A DNA stretch of 41,763 bases, taken from contig JAFWWK010000101.1 of assembly GCA_017523615.1 (NCBI GenBank), positions 1-41,763 of the forward strand, given 5' to 3'. Under the pieces are notes generated by a model. That model worked only from the letters and a program-made list of their open reading frames with translations. It had not been told where the DNA came from and ran no database searches. This document shows, in pieces, positions 17,523-25,450 of the stretch (position 1 is the stretch's first letter; each line of letters starts with the position of its first letter). The DNA comes from Clostridia bacterium (GTDB lineage Bacteria > Bacillota > Clostridia > Christensenellales > Aristaeellaceae). Both the position numbers and the translations under genes were made by a program.

Positions 17523-17571
17523 GCGGGCAAGGGAACGGCTCTGGAAGAAAAACCGCTCCGGCCCGCTTTTT
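17523..17571 (+). terminator. Rho-independent terminator of the seven-gene run
   Basis: Long imperfect hairpin whose outer stem is GCGGG/CCCGC, with GGA-CGG/CCG-TCC pairs inside, directly followed by TTTTT. It lies 70 nt after the kinase-GNAT stop. Confidence 0.65.
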
Positions 17572-17611
17572 ACGTTGACATCCCGAAACACAGAAATTTG
17601 CAATACCCCCC

Positions 17612-17642
17612 TTGACTCTCACACTGTGGCAGGCATTATCAT
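17612..17642 (+). promoter_or_regulatory. MerR-type promoter with 19-bp spacer
   Basis: TTGACT (17612-17617), 19-bp spacer, TATCAT (17637-17642). The spacer contains a CACA-C-TGTG dyad. An over-long spacer with a central dyad is the hallmark of promoters that MerR proteins activate by twisting DNA, so the next gene is probably autoregulated. Confidence 0.7.
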
Positions 17643-17682
17643 TTGCCTGAGCTCAAATGAAACGACAGCAGGAGGTACCGCC

Positions 17683-18501
17683 ATGCTGAAAATCGGAGAA
17701 TTTTCAAAGCTGTCCAGGGTCAGCGTCAGGATGCTCCGCCACTATGATGAGATCGGCCTTTTGAAGCCCGCTGAGATCGACCGCTATACAGATTACCGGT
17801 ATTACAGAGAAGACCAGCTTCCGACAGCGGGCCGCATTGCCGCGCTGAAAGATATGGGCTTTTCCCTTGCGGATATCGTCAGGATCCTCGAAGCCTATGA
17901 TGACCGGGAGAAGCCGGAGCGCTTCTTCTCTGCCCATTGGGAGGAACTGGAGAGATCTCTTAAGGATACGGAACACAAGATGACGCTTCTGGACACAGCC
18001 CGAAAAAGGCTGAGGAAGGAAGAAGATATGAGCTACAATGTAACGCTCAAGACGATACCCGAACGCTATGCCGCGACCGTCCGGATGACCATCCCCCGCT
18101 ATGAAGACGAGGGAATGATCTGGGGCAGGCTGGCAGAGGAAACCTGCCGGATGGATCTTGTGGAGGACGATCCCTGCCTGTGCGCGGTGACTTACCTCGA
18201 CGGGGAGTATAAGGAAGAGAACGTGGAGATGATGGCCTGGAAGACCGTCAAAGGAAACTATCCTGATACAGCGCACGTCAGGTTCCGCACTCTTCCGGAG
18301 GTGACCGTCGCCAGCTGCACCTACCAGGGCAGCTACACACAGATCACGGATGTCTATACCGCGGTCATCTCCTGGATGGAAGCCAACGGCTATGAACCCG
18401 CGGAGCCGATGTTCAACATCTACCACGTCAGCCCCCACGAGACACAGGACCCGGATGAATTTGTGACGGAGATCTGTTACCCGGTAAAAAAGAAATGTTG
18501 A
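17683..18501 (+). CDS. MerR-family regulator with GyrI-like effector domain
   Basis: A 272-residue regulator. Residues 1-70 are a MerR winged helix (MLKIGEFSKLSRVSVRMLRH then YDEIGLLKP), followed by a coiled-coil helix near 85-115 and a GyrI-like/BmrR-type ligand domain from ~125 to the end (SYNVTLKTIPERYAATVRM, then CTYQGSYTQI and FNIYHVSP). Such proteins sense hydrophobic drugs or cations and switch on a neighbouring efflux or modification gene. AGGAGG lies 7 nt before the ATG. No target gene is directly downstream, so it may act on its own promoter or the run to its left. Confidence 0.9.
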   Translation: MLKIGEFSKLSRVSVRMLRHYDEIGLLKPAEIDRYTDYRYYREDQLPTAGRIAALKDMGFSLADIVRILEAYDDREKPERFFSAHWEELERSLKDTEHKMTLLDTARKRLRKEEDMSYNVTLKTIPERYAATVRMTIPRYEDEGMIWGRLAEETCRMDLVEDDPCLCAVTYLDGEYKEENVEMMAWKTVKGNYPDTAHVRFRTLPEVTVASCTYQGSYTQITDVYTAVISWMEANGYEPAEPMFNIYHVSPHETQDPDEFVTEICYPVKKKC

Positions 18502-18517
18502 AATGATCCCGCAGCAG

Positions 18518-18543
18518 AGCGCTTCTTCGGAGGCGCTTTTCTT
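18518..18543 (+). terminator. Terminator of the MerR gene
   Basis: Eight-pair stem AGCGCTTC/GAGGCGCT (one G-T pair) closed by a TTCG tetraloop and followed by TTTTC, 17 nt after the stop codon. Confidence 0.8.
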
Positions 18544-18671
18544 ATGCTTGCATACATTTGACATCAAATCGTTTATTTGCCTGCCGGGCAATGCCGAAGT
18601 TGATGTGTTTGATGACCCGTTCTCCCCGGTCTGCGTATGACCTGTTCCGTCGGCATACCCGGGACGGATCG

Positions 18672-18706
18672 AAAAAAAGTGAACACAGAAAAGCATCCGT
18701 GTTCAC
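18672..18706 (-). terminator. Terminator of the GH26 gene
   Basis: Perfect 8-bp stem GTGAACAC/GTGTTCAC with a 12-nt loop, followed on the minus strand by a run of seven T, just downstream of the mannanase stop codon. Confidence 0.85.
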
Positions 18707-18734
18707 CGTTTTCTGTATTCAGCGTTGTTTCCGT

Positions 18735-20924
18735 TCACTTCCCGGCAGCGGGCAAGATCACCAGAGCATCCAGATCGGTCCAGCCCCAGAAGCAGGTGAC
18801 AATTACCTCGTGCTCTCCTGCGGCAAGATGCACAGGCCCCGTGACGCATTCCTCCATGTCGGTCCCCCGCACCACGGTGTTGCCGATCCGTTCCCCATCC
18901 AGGGTCAGGTAATTCTCCTTATAGCCGCCGATCCCCGCCTGGATGAGGATCAGGTCATAATCCCCTTCCTCCTCCACCATAAAAGTGACGCGGACGCCGT
19001 CGGTCTCGTCGTTGGAGGCAAGCTCCACACAGATCTCGCCGGCGCGGGGGGCGATCTTTACATTGCCCATGAGCTCGCCGTCCTCAAATTCCACCCGCAG
19101 GCCGCCGGCCTCCACCGGAGCAAGGATGAGGGATCTGAGGGTGGTCCAACCCCAGAAGGCGCCAACCCTGATCTCGTGTTCACCCGCGGTCAGGGGAACG
19201 ACGCCGAATTCACAGGCTTCCTCCTCTTCACCCTGGACGACGGTATTGCCGATTTTTTCGCCGTCAACGAACAGGTAATTCTCCTTTCCTCCGCCGATGC
19301 CGGATTGGACAACGGTCAGCCGATAATCGCCGTCGGAGGGGACGGACACGGTAAGGGCAGCGGTATCCCCCTCGTCATTGCCCCACAGCTGCACGCCGCC
19401 CCCGCCCAGGCGGGCATTGCCGGTCAGGACCGCATCAGTGAACTCCCAGGTGAGTTCATTACCCGCGGTCTCCCCTTCCCCACTCTCCGCCGGAGATCGG
19501 CCAAAGTCAGGCACGTCTTTAAGGGTCACCACGAAATCCTGCCCATAGAACATTTTGAGGTCGTCAGCGGAGGTATACGCATCGTTGTATTTGCCGCCCA
19601 CCTGCACGAACTCGGAATTCCATACCGCCCATGCGCTCCACATGGTGCCGTCCCGCCGGCATTTGATCGGCGAGGGCACGCAGCCGCATTCGGACAGCAT
19701 GACCAGCTTCTTCGCCGCGGTGGTCTCCCGGCACTTCAGGAAGGAAGCGCTCTGGGAATCGTGGGCGTGATTTCCGGCATAGATATCAGTACCGATGATG
19801 TCCACCACGTCGTCCCCGGGATACCAGGCGGCGTTCTGACCATTCCACACCCAGATCAGGTTATTGAGGCCGTGAACGCCGGTGTAGCGTTCGTACATCA
19901 GACGGTAGAGTTTGATATAGGGCTCCGCTCCCGAAGCGCCCCACCAGAACCAGCCGCCGCTGGCTTCGTGCAGGGGCCGCCACAGAACCGGCACCCCGGC
20001 GTCCCGCAGGCGCTTGAGCTGTTCGGCGATGGCGTCCATATCCCGCACCAGCAGGTCGTATCCCTCCTGGTCCTCCCCGTTCATGATCTTTTCCAGGCTG
20101 ATGGTGGTGTTCCTGGTATAAAAGCCGCCCCACCAGGAATTATCGTTTGTGTTCAGGTAATTCACCGGCGGCACCCAGTGCCAGCACATGGTCAGGATAT
20201 AGCCCTTGCGCCAGTATTCGATGGCTTGATCCACCGACGTAGGCCGGGTACCGAGACTGACGGATGCAGGTGAATAATTGAGCATGTCCAGCCCCACCAT
20301 GGCGGGAAACAGCCCATCCGTCGCAGATGCGACGGCCTTCAGCTCCAGGCCGTACTGGTTTTCATCCAGGTACTGGCCGGAGATCATCTTTTCGCCGTAA
20401 ATATCGCACATCCAATCCATCAGGGCCTGGGTCTCGGCGGATGGGGAGGGATTGCACAGCGTCGGGGGCACGTCATACATATCCTCCGGCAGAGCTTCGG
20501 AAGGGGTCACCGTGAGGCAGTCCAGCCTGACGTAACCCCAGAAGGAGGACACCGTCACCCGGTGCTCCCCTTCGGTAAGATAAATATGGGACACTGAATG
20601 CTCCCCGTAGGTCCCGCCCTCGGTCACGGTGTTCCCGATGGGCTCGCCGTCCAGGAGAAGGTAGTTTTCCTTGTAACCGCCGGTGCTGGCCGAACGGACC
20701 GTCAGGTCGTAAAACCCGTCCTCCGGCGCGTTCACCGTCACCGTCACGCCGTCCCCCTCATTGGCCAGGCCCTCCACCCAGCCGAGACCTCCGGAGGTCA
20801 TTACCCTGGCGTTGCCGTGCAATTCGCCGTCTTCAAATTCATACCTGACCGCAGCGGCCGTCTCCCCCGCCGCACAGCCCGCCCACAGTATCAGCGCCAG
20901 GCCCATGGACAATGCTTTTTTCAC
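18735..20924 (-). CDS. GH26 endo-beta-mannanase with three CBM35-like modules
   Basis: A 729-residue secreted enzyme. An N-terminal signal (MKKALSMGLALILWAGCAAG) is followed by a CBM35-like module (~25-140), the GH26 catalytic domain (~150-480), then two more CBM35-like modules (~505-615, ~620-725). Each module shows the EFEDGEL...NYL.LDGE.IGNT...GEH.V...FWGW pattern. GH26 catalytic residues are present: the acid/base Glu in RPLHEASGGWFWWG (about residue 319) and the nucleophile Glu in VMLSECG (about 411). Family activity is cleavage of beta-1,4-mannan; a few members are beta-1,3-xylanases or lichenases. The start codon is GTG with AGGAGG 8 nt upstream. The WAGC sequence could be a weak lipobox. 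Clear terminator downstream. Confidence 0.92.
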   Translation of the reverse strand: MKKALSMGLALILWAGCAAGETAAAVRYEFEDGELHGNARVMTSGGLGWVEGLANEGDGVTVTVNAPEDGFYDLTVRSASTGGYKENYLLLDGEPIGNTVTEGGTYGEHSVSHIYLTEGEHRVTVSSFWGYVRLDCLTVTPSEALPEDMYDVPPTLCNPSPSAETQALMDWMCDIYGEKMISGQYLDENQYGLELKAVASATDGLFPAMVGLDMLNYSPASVSLGTRPTSVDQAIEYWRKGYILTMCWHWVPPVNYLNTNDNSWWGGFYTRNTTISLEKIMNGEDQEGYDLLVRDMDAIAEQLKRLRDAGVPVLWRPLHEASGGWFWWGASGAEPYIKLYRLMYERYTGVHGLNNLIWVWNGQNAAWYPGDDVVDIIGTDIYAGNHAHDSQSASFLKCRETTAAKKLVMLSECGCVPSPIKCRRDGTMWSAWAVWNSEFVQVGGKYNDAYTSADDLKMFYGQDFVVTLKDVPDFGRSPAESGEGETAGNELTWEFTDAVLTGNARLGGGGVQLWGNDEGDTAALTVSVPSDGDYRLTVVQSGIGGGKENYLFVDGEKIGNTVVQGEEEEACEFGVVPLTAGEHEIRVGAFWGWTTLRSLILAPVEAGGLRVEFEDGELMGNVKIAPRAGEICVELASNDETDGVRVTFMVEEEGDYDLILIQAGIGGYKENYLTLDGERIGNTVVRGTDMEECVTGPVHLAAGEHEVIVTCFWGWTDLDALVILPAAGK

Positions 20925-20952
20925 TTCTTTTTCCTCCTGCGTTTATTGTTGC

Positions 20953-21822
20953 TCAGTGCAGCGCGATATATTTTACGTCGATGGACGGGACCGTGATCGA
21001 ATCTCCCTCCACGGTGATATAGGTGGTCAGTCCGGTGCATTCTCCATACAGCGTTACGGTGTCGTAAGCATCCAGGCCGGAGCTACCGCCGGTCATCTGC
21101 CTCGATGCGAACCACAGGAAGCCATTTTCATCCTCTACGCGCAAAAAAGACATTTCGAACCAGCCCTCCACCGATTGCAGAACCCTGCCGGTAACGGCGA
21201 TCATTTTGCCCCTGTTCTTTTGCGGGTTTTCAGCAATGGCCCCATAATCCGCTATCCTGCAGGAAGCCATGTACTTGTCGATGGACATGGACGGCACAGA
21301 AGAGAATGGATCGGACACCTTTTCGTTGGATATCTTCACCTGGCCGCTTTTTGCCTGGATCCTGCAGGAATAAGCCGTCCTGCTGTAAATGGCCAGGCCC
21401 GTTTCGCCATACACCTGATGGTTGCCGTTTTCACAGAAGGTCAGGATATGTTTCCCCTGCGGTACGCTGAAGTACGCATGATAATCAACACCGTGAGGCA
21501 GCGTGGCCAGATACGCGCCGTCAAGGTACATATCTACGTCATACGTTGAAAAGAACAGATTTTCCTCAAAATCCACCGTCATTTCCAGAAGCAGGTCCCC
21601 GCCGATTCCCAGGATGGACGCCGCCAGGGCGGGATCGGCTATGTCGTCCTTTGTCCAGACCGGTTCCTCCGGCCTCAGTGCGCCGCAGGATACACAGAAA
21701 TTACGGTCGTTCAGCTGCCCGCAATAGGGACAATGCCATTCCCCCGCCGCATATGCGGCGCCGCAGGCTGCAAGCAGGACAAACGCCGCAAGCACGGCCA
21801 ACATCCTTTGGATCTTTCTCAT
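20953..21822 (-). CDS. Exported zinc-ribbon protein, unknown function
   Basis: A 289-residue exported protein: signal MRKIQRMLAVLAAFVLLAAC with an LAAC lipobox (an alternative cleavage site AYA-A lies just after), then a zinc ribbon (CPYCGQ...CVSCG) near residues 30-46. A middle region is beta-rich (MYLDGAYLATLP, VPQGKHILTFCENG, as in PEGA-like surface domains). The C-terminal ~90 residues resemble an OB-fold (RGKMIAVTGRVLQ, FLRVEDENGFLWFAS). A zinc ribbon on an exported protein is unusual, though seen in Clostridia. AAGGAGG lies 6 nt before this ATG; the ATG 3 nt earlier is too close. It lies 28 nt upstream of the GH26 gene on the same strand and may share its transcript. Confidence 0.75.
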   Translation of the reverse strand: MRKIQRMLAVLAAFVLLAACGAAYAAGEWHCPYCGQLNDRNFCVSCGALRPEEPVWTKDDIADPALAASILGIGGDLLLEMTVDFEENLFFSTYDVDMYLDGAYLATLPHGVDYHAYFSVPQGKHILTFCENGNHQVYGETGLAIYSRTAYSCRIQAKSGQVKISNEKVSDPFSSVPSMSIDKYMASCRIADYGAIAENPQKNRGKMIAVTGRVLQSVEGWFEMSFLRVEDENGFLWFASRQMTGGSSGLDAYDTVTLYGECTGLTTYITVEGDSITVPSIDVKYIALH

Positions 21823-22004
21823 CATATGCCTCCTTTTTGATCTTAACCGCCCGTTCCCAAAACGATTCGTCTTATCTGCTGCCGACAAACGCCGTGGACC
21901 GGTCCGACACGGTCAAAGGGTCATCTGTCATGCAGGTCCGTGCCTTGGCTGCCGGTTTCTCCGGGATGCCGAAAGAAAAAGATAACTTTGGATCTAAAGT
22001 TTTT

Positions 22005-22052
22005 TCATTCAAAGCGTGAAATAGCGATATCTCCGATCATCACTCCTGTCAT
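22005..22052 (-). CDS. Possible 15-residue leader peptide
   Basis: AAAGGAGG, 6 nt, then ATG and 15 codons (MTGVMIGDIAISRFE) to TGA, right behind a strong promoter. It could be a leader peptide, or the true start of a small protein whose remainder lies in another frame ending at 21872 (...IPEKPAAKARTCMTDDPLTV...). Neither is proven. Confidence 0.3.
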   Translation of the reverse strand: MTGVMIGDIAISRFE

Positions 22053-22079
22053 CGTAGCCCTCCTTTATTTCTTTTTGTT

Positions 22080-22117
22080 GACAATGTTATTATACATCAT
22101 TGTCCGTGGAACGTGAA
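22080..22117 (-). promoter_or_regulatory. Promoter with -10 inside a perfect dyad
   Basis: On the minus strand: TTCACG (22112-22117), 17-bp spacer, TATAAT (22089-22094). The -10 lies at the centre of a 25-bp dyad with perfect 7-bp arms GACAATG/CATTGTC (22080-22104). A repressor dimer bound here would block the promoter that reads toward the zinc-ribbon and GH26 genes. Confidence 0.65.
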
Positions 22118-22147
22118 CACCCGGGATGTAATGGTTCTTTATGCCCA

Positions 22148-23032
22148 TCATTTCCCTGAAGACATGCTATCGGCCTCCCTGGCGTTGCGGTCATGCCAGC
22201 TTTCCAGTGCTTCCCTTTCCCGGGTGGCGCGGATGATGGTTTTGATCAGCGTATCCAGAGGGGATCCGGGAGTGTAATCTGCCGGTGCGAAATATTTGAT
22301 CCTTTTTTCCCGCAGCATCTGTCTCACCCTGTCCGCGTTTCCGATCTCCGGGTCGTATACCCCGACAGAATGACCGCCGTTGACATTCACCAGCTTCATG
22401 CACGGAATATCAGTTTCGCTATCTCCGATATACACCATATTGCGGAAAGGCACCCGCATTTCGCTTTCCGGGAACCAGCGATTGACCTCCGGATCGTTGA
22501 CATCCACTGTTCCTTTTTCAATACGGAAAAGCAGCTGAGTCTTGGTGGTATAATTGATCACCTGGGCCGGCCAAACCGCCACACCCGTTTCATCATAATA
22601 AAACGAAGAAGCATAGATCTTTTCAAACTCACCCGCGATCGCCGTTCCCTCGATCATTTCCTTCAGGCCTGAAGAAATGATATAATGCTCCACCTTTACG
22701 CCTTGTTCCTTTCCATAATCCCGCATACGGGCAAACCATTCCCTGACTCCCGGGAACAAAGCCACCCTGGATCCGTATTCCATAAGCGTTTTCCTGTTAA
22801 AGATCAGCCGGCCCCTGGCTTCCCGCACCATTTTATACATATAGGACAGGTTGCTGTCCATCTCATTTGCGAAAGCCACGCGATTGCTCTGCTCCCAGAA
22901 CTCGGATACCTCATAGCCCAGGGATTGGATATAACCCTGTGCCTGCATATCATATGGCGACAGGGTTTTGTCAAAATCATAACAAATGGCAAGGACAGGG
23001 ATGTCCTCTTTTTCCCACCGCCTGCTGTTCAT
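22148..23032 (-). CDS. HAD-superfamily phosphatase
   Basis: A 294-residue cytoplasmic HAD hydrolase. Motif I is CYDFDKTLSPYD near residue 18 (DxDxT nucleophile), motif II lies in HYIISSGLKEMIEG, motif III Lys is probably in NYTTKTQ, and motif IV is YIGDSETDIP. The helical cap (~35-110) resembles phosphoserine-phosphatase-like members. Substrate unknown. GGAGG and an A-rich spacer precede the ATG. It lies 22 nt downstream of the SGNH hydrolase gene and is probably co-transcribed. Confidence 0.88.
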   Translation of the reverse strand: MNSRRWEKEDIPVLAICYDFDKTLSPYDMQAQGYIQSLGYEVSEFWEQSNRVAFANEMDSNLSYMYKMVREARGRLIFNRKTLMEYGSRVALFPGVREWFARMRDYGKEQGVKVEHYIISSGLKEMIEGTAIAGEFEKIYASSFYYDETGVAVWPAQVINYTTKTQLLFRIEKGTVDVNDPEVNRWFPESEMRVPFRNMVYIGDSETDIPCMKLVNVNGGHSVGVYDPEIGNADRVRQMLREKRIKYFAPADYTPGSPLDTLIKTIIRATREREALESWHDRNAREADSMSSGK

Positions 23033-23054
23033 ATTTTTTTCCTCCCTGCGCCTG

Positions 23055-23711
23055 TCATATTGAGGACAGGAAACCGCCGATACGGTCCGCGATCACCCTG
23101 TGACCTTCGTCATTGGGGTGCAGCCCATCGGGTATATATTTCTCTCTTATCACAGGAACGGCCGGCTGCAGCCCCGATAAGGCATACAGATCCAAAACCG
23201 GCAGGGAATAATATTCCGCCACACGACGGATAATATCCACATATTCCCGCAGCGATGCCACATCCTTTTCCTTGCTTCCGTTCCCACGGGGGTCTTCCTC
23301 CCCAAGCCGGTGCAAAGGCGTTATCACAAATATCAGAGCTGCCGGGTATTTTTCAATCAGCAAACTGTACAATACGTGAAGAGCACCATAAAATGTGAAA
23401 ACAGTCCGATCGCTCATCTTGCCGATCGGGGCGTCGCCATGTCCAAAATCGTTTGTTCCTCCAAAGACGCATACGATATCTGCGTCTTTTTCCATTTCTT
23501 CTATCCTGCCCGGAAAATCCTTATCATGTTCCGGATTTTCCGAAGGCTTTTCCTGCCTGGCGATCCTTGTCCCGCCGATCCCATAATTGACACAAACAGC
23601 ATCATAGCGCTTTGACAACAGCGACGTGAACCATTTATTCTCTCCGGAAGTCCCATGGCCTGCTGTGATGCTGTCCCCGAGGAAGAGGATCTTTTTGTTT
23701 TTCAGTTCCAT
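23055..23711 (-). CDS. SGNH/GDSL-family hydrolase
   Basis: A 218-residue hydrolase with all four SGNH blocks: ILFLGDSITAGHG (Ser), NYGIGGTRI (Gly), VCVFGGTNDFGHG (Asn) and IPDGLHPNDEGH (Asp, His). No signal peptide is seen, so it is a cytoplasmic esterase or deacetylase, often acting on acetylated sugars. The start at 23711 has GGGAGG 5 nt upstream; the longer frame to 23729 overlaps that site. It is the last chromosome-like gene before the AT-rich partition region. Confidence 0.88.
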   Translation of the reverse strand: MELKNKKILFLGDSITAGHGTSGENKWFTSLLSKRYDAVCVNYGIGGTRIARQEKPSENPEHDKDFPGRIEEMEKDADIVCVFGGTNDFGHGDAPIGKMSDRTVFTFYGALHVLYSLLIEKYPAALIFVITPLHRLGEEDPRGNGSKEKDVASLREYVDIIRRVAEYYSLPVLDLYALSGLQPAVPVIREKYIPDGLHPNDEGHRVIADRIGGFLSSI

Positions 23712-23734
23712 CTTTTCCTCCCTTAACATGCTGT

Positions 23735-23834
23735 TTGATAATTTGTATGTTATATTAATATCTTAATAATATATTTATTTAATTAATTTATAATTTATTT
23801 ATTGCTTAATTATCTAATTATATACGTAATTATG
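23735..23834. other. AT-rich spacer downstream of the partition operon
   Basis: Almost pure A+T for about 80 bases. It contains AATATCTTAATAA (23757-23769), identical to a 13-mer upstream of parA, and several AATTA-rich near-repeats. It is a candidate centromere half, replicon boundary or terminator zone. Confidence 0.5.
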
Positions 23835-24278
23835 TTATTTCCGGCGTCTTAGCAGATCTTTATACTCGATCAACACATCCTGATGCGCGTGAATGTATGC
23901 TTCGATCAACCCTGAAACGATCTCACTCGAAGACAAACGTTCTACATACGCGATCTGTTTCAATTGTTCTGCAGTTTTTCTTGAAAGACTGAAACTGACC
24001 GGGACTTTCATTTCTTTTTCATCTCTTCGCCTGATCCTTATATTTTCTATTGGAATATACTCTTTGTCAATTTCTTCTTCATAGGGGATTATATTCTTTT
24101 TTTCCTTTGGCATTATTTCTTCTGCCATTTCTTCCGGAACCGTCTTCTCTTCTATGATTGGAACAACATCCTTTTTTTCATTTTGCTTTACATCATTTTT
24201 ATCTTCGTTCTGCTTGCTCATTCCAAGCAGCGATCCCATGATGTCTTCCGTATTGAAATCAGTTTTTCTTGACGCCAT
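23835..24278 (-). CDS. Ribbon-helix-helix partition partner of ParA
   Basis: A 147-residue protein. The first ~90 residues are charged and low-complexity (many Glu and Lys). The last ~55 form a ribbon-helix-helix: VPVSFSLSRKTAEQL (beta strand and first helix) then SSSEIVSGLIEAYIHAHQ. In type Ib partition systems a small protein of this kind binds the centromere, stimulates ParA and represses the operon. No HTH-type ParB is present. The gene overlaps the end of parA by 20 nt, so the two are co-translated. ATG 24278 is preferred over 24287, which sits only 2 nt from AAAGGAT. Neighbouring AT-rich inverted repeats are its likely sites. Confidence 0.75.
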   Translation of the reverse strand: MASRKTDFNTEDIMGSLLGMSKQNEDKNDVKQNEKKDVVPIIEEKTVPEEMAEEIMPKEKKNIIPYEEEIDKEYIPIENIRIRRRDEKEMKVPVSFSLSRKTAEQLKQIAYVERLSSSEIVSGLIEAYIHAHQDVLIEYKDLLRRRK

Positions 24279-25044
24279 TTTCTTCATATCCTTTCAGCAA
24301 TTCGTCGATGAATGCCATATAATCTTTTGCGACAGTTGTATTTCTGTCATACTCGAATAAACTTGTTTTCATCACTTGTGCGCTGTCAACGGCAACCGAA
24401 GACCTTATTACAGTATTAAATACTTTTGTATCTATATGTTCTCCTATCTGCTCGGTGATCTCTTTCATTTTTCTTCCCACTATCGTCCTCGGATCGAATT
24501 TTGTAAGAAGGATCCCATCGATCTGCAAATTCTTATTAATATTGTAGTGTTTCAATTGTTCAACGCTATGACTTAGTTCATTGATCCCGGCTGCAGCGTA
24601 GAAAGATGCCAATGTAGGTATAATAATGCTGTCAGCTGCGGTAAAAGCGCAAATCGTCAGGATCCCCAGAGTAGGAGGAGTATCTAAAATAATATAATCA
24701 TATTTTCCTTTTATGTCCTGCAGAGCTTCTTCAAGCCTGTGTTCCCTTCCCGTTTCCGTGATCATTTTCTCAGCAGCAGAAAGCGCGTTGGAACCAGCGA
24801 TCACATCATATCCGGATGGAGACTGCTGTATCGCTTCTGCAGCTTCCGCATCTTTCAGTAATAAATTGATGGTCGTAGGAAGACCTGATACCCTGACCCT
24901 GCTGGTTGAAGAAAAATTACATTGCGGATCTGTATCCACTCCCAATACCTTATAACCTTTTTCAGATAGTCCTGCTGCCAACGCCAGAGCGGTCGTTGTT
25001 TTGCCCACGCCGCCTTTCTGGTTGGCTATGGCAATAATTCTCAT
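24259..25044 (-). CDS. parA: ParA-family partition ATPase
   Basis: A 261-residue ATPase with the deviant Walker A box NQKGGVGKTTT at residues ~8-18, GVDTDPQCNFSS, and the Walker B region YIILDTPPTLG. There is no N-terminal HTH, so this is the short form that moves plasmids or chromids with a small DNA-binding partner. GAGGTG lies 6 nt before ATG 25044; a GTG at 25053 overlaps that site. It diverges from the initiator gene across a 406-bp AT-rich spacer. The same family includes chromosomal Soj, but the adjacent initiator and iterons mark this one as replicon-borne. Confidence 0.93.
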   Translation of the reverse strand: MRIIAIANQKGGVGKTTTALALAAGLSEKGYKVLGVDTDPQCNFSSTSRVRVSGLPTTINLLLKDAEAAEAIQQSPSGYDVIAGSNALSAAEKMITETGREHRLEEALQDIKGKYDYIILDTPPTLGILTICAFTAADSIIIPTLASFYAAAGINELSHSVEQLKHYNINKNLQIDGILLTKFDPRTIVGRKMKEITEQIGEHIDTKVFNTVIRSSVAVDSAQVMKTSLFEYDRNTTVAKDYMAFIDELLKGYEENGVKKN

Positions 25045-25071
25045 TTGTATCACCTCAAACTATTTCTTTCT

Positions 25072-25092
25072 GAATATCTTAATAAGATATTC
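25072..25092. promoter_or_regulatory. Perfect AT-rich dyad upstream of parA (candidate operator/centromere)
   Basis: Arms GAATATCTT and AAGATATTC around AAT. Its core AATATCTTAATAA recurs at 23757-23769, beyond the other end of the partition operon. It is the most likely binding site for the ribbon-helix-helix protein. Confidence 0.55.
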
Positions 25093-25382
25093 GCTTATTA
25101 AATATTAACTTATTTAATTCATAATGTCAATTATTATTAATTTAATAAGTTATATGGTTATTTATTAGAATCTTAATTCGTGCTTTTTTATATTCTGTTT
25201 AAAATATTATGTTCAGCCTTATACTATTCTCCTTTTTCTATATTACAATATGTTTGTTTTTTTATTAAATATCTTATTATATTATTAATTCATGCTTTAT
25301 TCCTTTTTTCCCTTTCATTCGCAACTCAAACATCCTTTTATATTTAAATATTCTCTATTAAAACAAGGTTCTTTGTTTTTTC

Positions 25383-25411
25383 TTGCTTAAAGCTTGATTA
25401 GATAGTAAAAT
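25383..25411 (+). promoter_or_regulatory. Promoter of the replication initiator gene
   Basis: TTGCTT (25383-25388), 17-bp spacer, TAAAAT (25406-25411), 39 nt before the initiator ATG. No clear iteron overlaps it, so simple iteron-based autorepression at this promoter is not evident. Confidence 0.55.
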
Positions 25412-25450
25412 ACATTAGGACAGAATCCTTTACAGGAGTGTAATTATCAA

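Larger units (their letters stand above)
21823..22147. other. Upstream region with dyad promoter and short reading frames
   Basis: About 325 bases. On the minus strand it holds a promoter inside a perfect dyad (22080-22117) and a 15-codon frame with an excellent ribosome binding site (22005-22052). A second open frame of ~54 codons ends at 21872 but has no clear start. Confidence 0.5.
25045..25450. other. AT-rich divergent spacer between parA and the initiator gene
   Basis: About 400 bases, very AT-rich, with no gene. It contains a perfect dyad right before parA (25072-25092), a second imperfect TAACTTATT-type inverted repeat (about 25104-25155), and the initiator promoter at 25383-25411. 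It may also serve as a DNA-unwinding or centromere region. Confidence 0.6.
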
